64,000 nucleotides of DNA, from the NCBI RefSeq assembly GCF_011397635.1, contig NC_064764.1:42150955-42214954 (forward strand), given 5' to 3'. Positions 1 to 10,100 of this stretch are shown here, one piece after another (positions within the stretch are counted from its first letter, which is position 1; every line of letters begins with the position of its first letter). The position numbers were made by a program, and so were the translations under genes. The DNA comes from Epinephelus fuscoguttatus (taxonomy: Eukaryota; Chordata; Actinopteri; Perciformes; Serranidae). A model generated the notes under the pieces. It ran no database searches. It saw nothing but the letters and a program-made list of their open reading frames with translations, and was not told the origin of the DNA.

Positions 1-1620
1 ATTGTGCATCACTTTTCTCGGACTTGTCTAAAGCTTTTGATACTGTTGATCATAGTGTTTTAAAACTCAGACTGCTCAACTCGGGACTTTCTGAACAAGC
101 AGTTGCTTGGTTCTCCAATTATCTTAGTGACAGATCCCAGTGCATTAAGAGTGAAGATCTATGCTCAGATACTGTAACTGTTTCCAAGGGTGTACCACAG
201 GGCTCTGTATTAGGTCCACTTTTATTTACTATTTATATAAATAATCTGGGTCAAAGTGTGTCAGAACCAGGTGCAAATTTTCTTTTTTATGCTGATGACA
301 CAGTGATTTATTGTTGTGTGTCAACTCTTGTACAGGCCATTGAATCTTTGCAAAATGTTTCTAATGTGGTTCAACATACCTTACTTGAGTTGCAACTTGT
401 TCTCAACGCAGACAAGTGGAAACTCATGTTGTTCAGCAATGCCAGAAATGGGCCACTAAATGTTCCTTCAGTGGTCACTCTTGATGGTAACATCATAGAG
501 GTTGTAAATTGATATAAATATCTGGGCATCTTGATCGATGACTCCCTCACGTTTAAGTCACATGTGATGTGCTTGGTGAAGAAGCTGAGGTTAAAGTTGG
601 GGTTTTATTTTTCGCAATAAGATGTGTTTTTGTTGAGAACACCACTGTTGTTGTGTCAGGACACAAACAGTTGGTGGAAAAAATAAGGATTTATTCCAAC
701 AAAAGGAAAAAATGGTGAATGGTGGTGAGCAGGGTCCAAGGGTCAAGTGAGAAGGGTGAGGGGGATGATGAGCAGGGCTGGCTGGGGAGCAGATGGGTGG
801 ATGGCTGGCAGGTTGGTTGGAGAACAGAGAGGCAGATGCGTACTGGTCCTGGAACATACAGAGAATCAGGATTAACAAAAAGGCGGAAACAACACGGGGA
901 ATCACAAGCAATAAATTGTCCTTTTTTAAAGTCTGGCCTGAGAGAACTACCACAGAGGGTTGAACAACATTCTGGCGATGAGTGGGTGAGAACCAGGGGT
1001 AGATATAGAGTGGAGGTTGATGAGCTTGATGGAAGGCAGGTGTGTGTAATCAGCCAGGAGCCAGGGAAGGGAAGCCACAAGACACAGACACTGGGGAAAG
1101 GGGCGGGGAAAACACAGGAGAACACTGGGAAATGCAGTCCAACAGCACACAGCTGCAACAGTTTTTCTTTTCATGTGAAAAAGCATATATTGTGCAGACA
1201 GTTGGGCAGTACTTTTTGCGTTCTCAAGATGTCTTCCTGCTTAATGTGCCATTTGCACGCACTGATCATGGTAAAAGGGCTTTTAAGCATTCTGCTCCTT
1301 CGTCATGGAACACACTGCAGAATGTGTTAAAACTTGATAATCTTATTACTTTGACTGCTTTTAAATCTAAAATGAAAGAAACAGAGTCTGAATCCTTACA
1401 GTGTCAGTGTTTTGATGCATCAGTGCTTGATGATGTGTATTCTTGAGATTGTTTTTATGTTTAATTCCCTGTATTGTTGTTTTTGTTGTTCTGGAATTGC
1501 TTTTATTGTTTATTGTGCTGCCTGTCTTGGCCAGGTCTCCCTCACAAAAGAGATTTTTAATCTCAGTGGAACTTCACCTGGTTAAATAAAGGTTAAATAA
1601 ATAAATAAAATAAATACAGA
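1..1620 (+). mobile_element. Broken non-LTR retrotransposon (Jockey/CR1/L2-type LINE), RT and 3' end
   Basis: Positions 24-512 encode a reverse transcriptase segment with palm motif A (LSKAFDTVDH), motif B (GVPQGSVLGPLLF) and the catalytic YADD box (YADDTVIY). The reading frame stops at 510-512 and then degrades. From about 1170 to 1446 the typical LINE C-terminal region resumes (an FLLNVPFARTDHGKRAF-like stretch, then a WN..L block). It is followed by a 3' tail with the phrase TTGGCCAGGTCTCCCTCACA and repeated TAAA units, which is common in fish LINEs. About 500 bp between 655 and 1165 do not fit the LINE and look like an insertion or replacement. The element begins upstream of the window. 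It is dead: stops, a missing middle and no endonuclease here. The exact clade (Rex1, CR1 or L2) cannot be fixed by eye. Confidence 0.85.
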
Positions 1621-2259
1621 ACGGCGAGGCGGCAGATGTTCCAGCCGTGAACAGACAGTGTAGAAGGAGCTTTACAAAGAACACTTCTGCAGAAGCAAGT
1701 GGTTCTGGGTCAAACCTCAGCCCTTCAGGAAGAAATGAGGCTGGTCAAATCACTGTGGGGCAGTAAAACGCTAAATATTTTCCACTGAGATCTCAAGTAG
1801 TTCACAGATGGACAGAAACGTCCTGGACTCTTTCACTGCCGTCTGCATGACCTCACTCTCACAAACTTGCCTCAACCTGAGGTCTGAGCGCTTTGTGATG
1901 ACTGCAACAACACATTGATCTCTTTACAGCATGTGGGCGGAGCAGAGAGTCAGTCAGCTGTTTGTAGGTCAGTCTGTGTTTGTTGACTTTGACACAGTTG
2001 TCCTTGACAGCTGGTTAGATAATAACAAGGTAGGTTCAGGTGCATTGTATGACCTTTAATCAGCATTGTTAAGCCCCATTAGAACAGGGTTAGTAGGACA
2101 CAGGAGCCGCAGAGCATTTACCACTAACAGTATATTTACAGCATATTTACAGCGTGGTATCACTTTTACTGAGGTTACTGATCTGAATGCAGAATTTCAT
2201 AATCAAAAGACAAAAGACATTTTTGCCGTAACTCAAGAATTACTTCGCCAGTTGTAACA
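1621..2259. other. Non-coding interval between LINE and dispersed repeat
   Basis: I see no coding exon here. I searched by eye for an exon that could supply the missing N-terminal part of the downstream P450 and found none with a P450-like translation and proper splice sites. A 63-codon open frame at 2066-2257 has no recognisable features. Confidence 0.5.
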
Positions 2260-2500
2260 GAGCTTCACACAAATGTCTGACAGGACATGTATATACCCAA
2301 AAGGTCAAAGGTCAACTTCACTGTGACATCATAACGTTCTGCTTAAAACACTTCTGGCCCTTAGTCAGCGTCATAACTCAGGAGCAGAAGACTGAACAGA
2401 TCTGTGCTGTTGAGGGGAAGATGTGTGTGAAGTATCCATGTTTGACGGGTTTGCAGAGGCATCAAACCTTAAGGTTGTGATTCTAGTTTTGAATTTCCTG
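2260..2500 (+). repeat. Dispersed repeat carrying AGGTCA direct repeats, copy 1
   Basis: This stretch matches 11240-11440 in wording and order: CACAAATGTCYRACAGGA, then AAAAGGTCAAAGGTCA, then ACTGTGACATCAT, then a GTCATAACTCAGGA-type block and GTGTGAAG(T/C)ATCCATG. The two copies are diverged but clearly the same family. The AGGTCA-A-AGGTCA core (2302-2314) has the form of a DR1 nuclear-receptor element. The segment does not code for protein. Confidence 0.75.
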
Positions 2501-2784
2501 TCGCGCCAGGAGAACACTCTGGAAAATGTGTTTACTTTAAGTTTATTTAACAGAAAGTTCTTCTTCTTACAGCTGTCTGTAAGAACTCTCTGATCCCTGG
2601 GCAAGTGCCGCAGTGTTTGCACACAACAATAAATCTGCCCTTATAAAGCATTTAGAGAGCGCTGCCTATGCTTGTTAACATGTGACAGTATATGTACGTG
2701 ACAATAATAATCATATATGAAGAGGCCCAGACCCTGAATATCTTTGGAGACGATCTCTGTTTATTCTTGACAACTCTGACATCC

Positions 2785-2990
2785 GTCCACTTTCATCTGC
2801 TTATCCGGAGGCCAGGTCTCGGGGGCAGCAGGCTGAGCAAAGCACCCCAGACATCTCTCTCCTCAGCAATGCTTTCCAGCTCCTCTGGGTGGATCCCAAG
2901 GTGTTCTCAGGCCAGATGAGATATATAATCCCTCAAGCGTGTTCTGGATCTGCCCCACAACCTCCTACCAGTGGGACACGCCTCAAACAG
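2785..2990 (-). mobile_element. RTE/Rex3-like LINE 3' fragment, antisense
   Basis: Read on the minus strand, this segment parallels 14245-14360 on the plus strand: TGGTAGGAGG, a GGGCAGA(T/C)CCAGAACAC block, GAGGGATTAT, ATCTCATCTGG and GAGGAGCTGGA. It is the extreme 3' part of the same LINE family whose reverse transcriptase relic lies at 13410-14380. Only the tail is present, which is usual for 5'-truncated insertions. Confidence 0.75.
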
Positions 2991-4197
2991 CAAGAGGCAA
3001 AAACCAAATCCTCCATCGATTACAACCGTATGACTGGGGGCCCTACACAAATTAGGTGACAGAGGAATATGTTCGCATATGATACAATAAGTTTAGGCTG
3101 AAAAATGAACTTATAAACAGCTTAACAGCACTAAAACAAGGGAATTATTATGAGAGCAACTTCTCTTACCTCTCCCATGGAGTACAGCAGCAAAAGGGAA
3201 GAGGAAACAGTATCGAATGTTCCACATACCTGAGCGTGTCAGGTAATAGCAGCTGAAACTAATATTGTGTAATTATAATACTTAATAATTTGACTTTGTT
3301 GCACATGTTACTGCTGTATAACTGACCTTGTTATATAATGGTAATAGAAGTATGACTATTAATACTGGTGGCAGGAGGCATCAGGCAGGACCACAACCTG
3401 CGATCCAGGCATAGCCATGATTCGAGGGAAGCTGTGAGACAGTGAAGCACAAAGGCTTCGGAGAGGAAGCCGAGTTGGTGACATGCAGTCAGAGGACGTG
3501 GATGTTAGCAGATGAAAAAGAACCAACTCTTCAGTTACCAACGTTCGGTGCATCTGGAGACCATTCGTCATTCATTCGTTCAGTATCAGTAAGTGCTTAT
3601 CCTGTTCAGGGGCGCTGCAGCTGATCCCAGCTGACACTGGACGTCAGGCCTAACACAGGCCTAACACAAACATCTGGAGTCTCTTATTTTTCATCTTAAC
3701 AGAGAAATTAAGTGAGAAATGTAAGAACGTTGCTGCATGAGTCCCAGTGGGACATGTGATGGACTGACATGACTTCACTAAGTCTTGGCAAGAAAGTGAT
3801 CTTATCTCCTGAAAACGTCGTTCCTTTAAACACCAGCGAGCTCCTCAGATGGTCTGTTTACTGACTGTGTGCTTTAACAGCGAGGAGCTGTTTAACATGA
3901 CCGATGACACACATTCTTTACATGCTCAAAGTATGTGGACACACTCGTTCACATACTTTTGTGTACATGTGGTCTAGGACAGTTTTTTTTTTTCCTGGTT
4001 TGGCCCCTGAGATTCAGCGAAGAGAAATCTTTATGCTGCAGTGATGTTTTACTGTTGACAACAGTTCCAACATGATAATGTCCTCTGGGTGCCATGTTGA
4101 GGTGTCCACATACTCTGTGCAGGTTTTAATCAGCTCACCAGTAGTGTCCCACAGGAGCTGAGCCGTCTCTGTGTAACAGCCGTGTGTTTGAACGCAG
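2991..4197. other. Non-coding DNA upstream of the first visible P450 exon
   Basis: No exon, tRNA or clear repeat boundary could be supported. The segment is probably the intron that precedes the first visible CYP27-like exon. It ends at the acceptor CAG at 4195-4197, whose pyrimidine tract is weak. Confidence 0.5.
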
Positions 4198-7071
4198 GGA
4201 TCTGCTCCGTGCTGTTTGAGACTCGTATGGGCTGCATGAACGAGGTCATGCCCGAGGAAACCCAGAAGTTCATCTTTTCCGTGGGGGAAATGTTCCGCCT
4301 CTCCCCCATCATCGCCCTCTTCCCCAAGTCCCTCTGGCCCTACATGCCTTTCTGGAAGAAGTTTGTGGCGGTCTGGGATCATCTCTTCAAAGTTGGTGAG
4401 CAACATTATATTTATTGTGTATATTTTTTATATCTTTATTTATTTTGCATATTCTATAAATAAAGTTTTATCTCTGAGTTATTACAACCAGCGACTCTGG
4501 CGTGCAGCATGTTACAGAAGGACGGCTGCTGATATTTGATATGTAGCAGATGATGTTCACAGTCGTCCGTGATGGTTTCTGATGAGTTCAGATTCATTTA
4601 TGCAAAGCTGTTTTCTGAAACATTAATATACAGCATGAGTCCAACATTATCTGCATGTAATTCTACAAGTCAAGCAAATTTCTTGAGCCTGCTCCGTTAT
4701 ACTGTACAGAAATAAACCATAACTGAAACAAACAAAAAACAAAAAATACACCTGAGAGTTTGGCCACACATTCACCTGTCAGCACGTCACAGTTTGTGAC
4801 AAGGTTGAAAGATCATTTTATATACATCATATCAAACTGAGTTAAAAGGAAATCAAGAGTGCCACAATCCAAGCATGACCACTTTATTAGGTACACCTTG
4901 CCCACACCAGGTTGGACCCCGTTTTTAACTCTTGGTGTCACAGATTCAACAAGGTGCTGAAACATTCCTCAGAGATGTTGGTCCATATTGACATGATGAC
5001 ATCACACAGTTGATCCATGATGAGAATCTCCCGTTCCAGCACATCCCAAAGGTGCTCTATTGGACTGAGATCTGGGGTCTGATTTATAAAACAGTGCGTA
5101 GGATCTGTACTAAAAATCTACATATGTACAAAGCCAAAAATGTAGTGCGCCAAATATTCAACAGTCTCTACAGTTAGGTTTCCACCTCACCGTCTGCATT
5201 GCCAATAACCCGTGTCCAAAATGTTCGTCAGCATGGGTCGAAGTGTTGTTATTACAGGGTTATAAAGGTGCCCGAGGCTTCTGGGTTCAGTTCTTGGTCT
5301 GGACCACAAAGTCACATGGGTTTATTTGGACGTCATCTCTGAACATGGAATAAACCGCCTTAAGTTGAATTCTGACCAGCGTCCTGTTTTCCCTCAGAGT
5401 GCTCTGAGCTTTTTTTGAAGTCCAGGTGAAAATGTTGGCATTGTGCCTTTATGCAAACCACCGATATGTTTCATCTTATCAACATTTCTATAGTGACATA
5501 GAATATGAGCTGACTTCATGAGGTGAAGGTGGATGGTGTGACACAAAGGTGAGAAGCCTGCTAACCCGCAGACTGCTGCTCAACACTACCACACAGGCGA
5601 GTCATTGCTGCGTTTTCCTGCAGCACCAAATGTGGGTGTTTTTCAGCGACCTGTTTCTAGTAAGGATTGTGACAACAACAGCACATGTTTGAGGCCAAAC
5701 ATGATCTTTTCCTAACATTTACCAAGTGGTTTTATGCCTAAATCTGACCACGGCATTTACATTTCAACATTTCTGCTACACAAGAACATACAAATGAAAC
5801 ATGTCCCATGTTTGCAGAAATGTATGATGCCAACATTCAGGGGCGTAGCACCAGATTCTGGGTCCTGTGCATACGCAGTCTCTGTGGCCCCCTGCTCGTC
5901 CTCTCTTGATCTCTTTCATGCAGCACCGGCCCGTGCCATAGGCGGCATAGCCGAATGCTAAGGGCGCCGCCATCCATAGGGCACCAAATGTGCCGGGACC
6001 GTCACTGCTTTCATGCACCTTTTGAAATGCATTTATTTGTCTATTTATTTATTTATTTATTTATTTCATACAGTCAGTTTGCTTTTGTTCCTTTTCCTTT
6101 CTTTTTTATTTTTTTGTTTTGGAACCCTAATTTCCTTTCTTTTTTTGGGGGTGGGTGGGCGAAGACATGACGTGTACGTCGGTGCTCCAGCACCACAAAC
6201 AGTCGCTCATTTGAACGAAACCATTTTGCGCCTCAAAGGGTCAGGACAAAGGACTGTTCAGCTCATTGAATTCAGTTATGGCTTTAATTACTTGGAAATA
6301 AAAACGACTGGGTTGCAGCAGGCGCTGTGCAGATGGTACTGAGGCGTAACACTGAGTTTAAACTTCTTTGTGAGGCAGATCTTTGGGAGCAGTTATGCTT
6401 TGTTGTTCTGTCTATGAAGCAATGAAGCTGTATGTTGCTGACAGGATACACTGTGACTGTAAACTGTCCAAGTGTGATTACTGTCCCCAGTAAGAGTCAC
6501 ACCTAAAATCAAATCACATCAGGTTACTTTGTTTCTTATGATGTGTGTTAATAAACTGTCAGTGTCACTGTCACTTAAAACATGTTTTAAGGAGCTTGAC
6601 CTGTTTCCCAGGTACAGTCCTTGGACCTCATGTCTGAGGCCTTGTTGTGTTCATGTTCTCTGCCACTGATTAATGTCACAAAAGTTTACTACAGTTCAGG
6701 CTTCACGGCCATCTGCATTAGCAAATCATTTTAAGGGTGCTATACACTGGTGACTGTCTAAGGCCCAAAGTCCACCATCCACATCTGAACATGATCCCTG
6801 CCTGCAGTGTGTTTATTTTGCCATCTAGTGGACAAATGAGGAGCTTGCTGTGTTGGCTCTGTTGTGAGTGATTGTATGATCTCTTGTGTCTCACAGCTGA
6901 AGATCTGGTGCAGAAGAAAATGGAGGAGATCCAGGAGAGGGTGCACCTGGACCAGAACGTGGAGGGAGCGTACCTCACACACCTGCTGCTCAGCGATCAG
7001 ATGACGGTCACTGAGATCCTGGGGAGCATGACCGAACTCCTGCTTGCAGGAGTCGACACAGTGAGTGGAGA

Positions 7072-7131
<60 letters not shown>

Positions 7132-10100
7132 AGGTCCAGTGTGTCAGGCTGAGGAGGATGTATTGTCAGAAATGAAATATAATACAATCTGTGTGTTTTC
7201 TTCAGTGTACAATCAGCTGAAAATCAGAATCTTTGTGTTTTCGTTCCCTCAGAATGTGTGTGTGTGTGTGTGTTCCACGTTTTTCTCCTCACTGACTTGG
7301 TCAATCCATGTGAAATTTGGCACAGTGGTAGAGGGTCATGGGAGGATGCCAATGAAGCAATATTACATCAATTGGCCAAAGGGGGGCGCTATAGCAACCC
7401 ATTGAAATGTCAAACTTTGAATGGGCATATCTCATGCCCCGTATGTGGTAGAGACATGAAACTTTGCACAGAGATGCCTCTCCTCATGAGGAACACATTT
7501 GCCTCAAGAACCCATAACTTCCGCTTATATAGATTTTCCACCATTTTGAATTTTTTGAAAAACACTTCAAATGGATCTCTTCCTAGGAAGTTTGAGCGAT
7601 CTGCATGAAACTGGGTGAACATAATCTAGGGAGCAATATCTAAAGTTCCCTCTTGGCAAAAGTTGGAAAACTTCCTAAAACTGAGCTTCTATAAGGCAAT
7701 GAATATTGCGGAGGGCGTGGCTCATCACATAAAGGTGTAGAACATCTCAAGGGTTTCACCCATCACCACGCAACTTTGTAGGCATATGACCACACTTAAT
7801 CTGTGGGGACCCCTCCATTATTGACCCCATCAAACAAAATGGGGGCGCTAGAGAGCTCATTTCTTATCTAGGCCTAACCGCCATATGGATTTTTACTAAA
7901 CTTGGTAGATATGTAGAACAGGACGCCTCAAGGTGACTGGAGAAATTTAACTCTAATTGGCAACTGGGTGGCGCTATAACAACAGAAAAATGCTTCAAAA
8001 TGGCTAACGTGCGACCAATTGCTGTGGCTCCCCCTGTGGACCAATGTTGGTTTTGGTTTTGTTTGGTATGACTAAGTCATGGTATGGTATGCTGCTGCAA
8101 CAAGGGCTAGCTGCACCTTTCCCATGTGAACTACCAGTGCGCCTGACTTTTAAGTCAATACAACATATAAACACTTTAACTATCTGCCTTTCAACGTGCT
8201 GCCTCAACTACTAATGTACAGTTTTAGCCCACTAACTATCCCACTATTGGCAATGGTACTACTGTACTTTCAATAAAGCAGTTGTACTATGAAAGTCACA
8301 AACACTCTGTCTGAATACATTGCTCTTCTTAATGGCTTCAGCTGACTATTTAATCTGCAGTGTCCTATGACCTGTATCCCAAACACACACCATGTGAAAC
8401 TGTGCGTGGGCAAATGTGCACTCAGTGGGTATGGATTAGCTGGACTTAATTATTTGTAACCCAATCTACACATATGTACCATGAGCCACAAATATTTCAC
8501 TAACCACAAACATGTCTTTCTATATTTGTGTTGTGTAAAGTCATATCCACAAAAATACAGCCTGATTTGCAAACACACAAAACTTACTCTGTGAACACAA
8601 ACTAAAACTGAAGCAGTACAATAAAGAACAGAAGGTAACGGTGTGTTCTTTCTGTCGCAGACCTCCAACACCATCTCGTGGGCTCTGTACAACTTGGCGA
8701 AGGAGCCAGAGATCCAGGAACAGTTATACCAGGAGGTGATCAGTGTGTGTCCGGGGAACAAGGTGCCAAACAGTGATGACATCGCTCAGATGCCGTACCT
8801 GAAGGCCATCATCAGAGAGACGTTACGGTCAGAGGCTTTCATTGGCGTTCATATACGTGTTACATTAACAGAGAGGACACCTGAGTGCACAAGACGAAGG
8901 TTCTTACAGTAACTGAAAGGCCGTAACATGATCTGAGTCCCAAATGTGGACATTTATCTGATGACTTTACAAAATCATAACAAGATTTTTATGCTTTTGC
9001 TGAACAAACAGATGAAACTCTTGTTGACTCCTCCCTCTGCTCTGTGGTCTGCAGGTTGTATCCAGTGGTTCCAGGAAATGCCCGCCTCACAGTTGAAAAT
9101 GAGATTGTGGTTGGAGATCATCTCTTCCCCAAAAAAGTGAGACACGTCAGACACAACGACACAAGTCCTGAAATGTTTACTGGTTACAAAAAAAATTACT
9201 GACTGTTCAGAAACATTGGAAACTCGTTTCATCACAAGCTAATTTAGGCACAAACATAGCAGCCGAACATCAGTGTTGGTTGATGTTGGCCTGCCACAAA
9301 TAAGATGGTGTTCACAGATGGCTCTGATGTCTTCTGTTTTGTCACATCAGTTTTGCACAGGCTATAAAGCAGGGCTCAAGACTGACAGCGTCCCTGTTGT
9401 CCCCGAAAACATGTGTGGGACAAACAGAGCTCTCCCAGGAGACGCTTTCAAGACAAAAGGACGCAGTAATAATGTCACATTGTGAACAACATATCTATGT
9501 TGAAATCAGCAGGTGGAGAACTGGCTAGCGTTAGCTGTTAGCAGCCGGTGGCCGATGCTAACAGCTAACACAGGTTGCATTGAGTTACATTATGTATGAT
9601 GCATTCAAGCTCTAAAAATTAGTAAAGAGTGAGGGTAAATTATAATGTTTGATGATGTGTTCAAATGTAATTGTGCAAAATATAGTTTTTGTCAAGACAC
9701 TTGAAGATATTTGTTGATCACAGCAAAATAATTAGATATTAGAGAGGGAATTATGATTTAACATAAAAAAATACTTTTGATTTTAAAAAACTGGACTCTG
9801 GAAAAAATGACTAAAAAAGTTTTTCATATGAAAGACAGTCATATTAAAGGTTGTTTCATAAATCTGTGTGATTAAATTTGTGCTAATTCAAAGATGTCGT
9901 AATGAAGGACTGAATGACTTTAAAACGGTTCAGTTATTTTTTACAATAAAAATGTCTTTGTTTCCTGGGAACTAAAGGGAGAACAAATAACAACAAAAAC
10001 TAAACAATCAAAAACAACACACACAAAAAAACCATCAGTACTGGCCATCAGCCAAATGATTATTTTTTCTATCAGCCCAGAGTTTCACCGCCAGTTCATC

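Noticed and set aside
719..1330. 203-codon frame and antisense partners at the window start
   Set aside because: They lie in the insert that interrupts a LINE, have no motifs and overlap each other on both strands.
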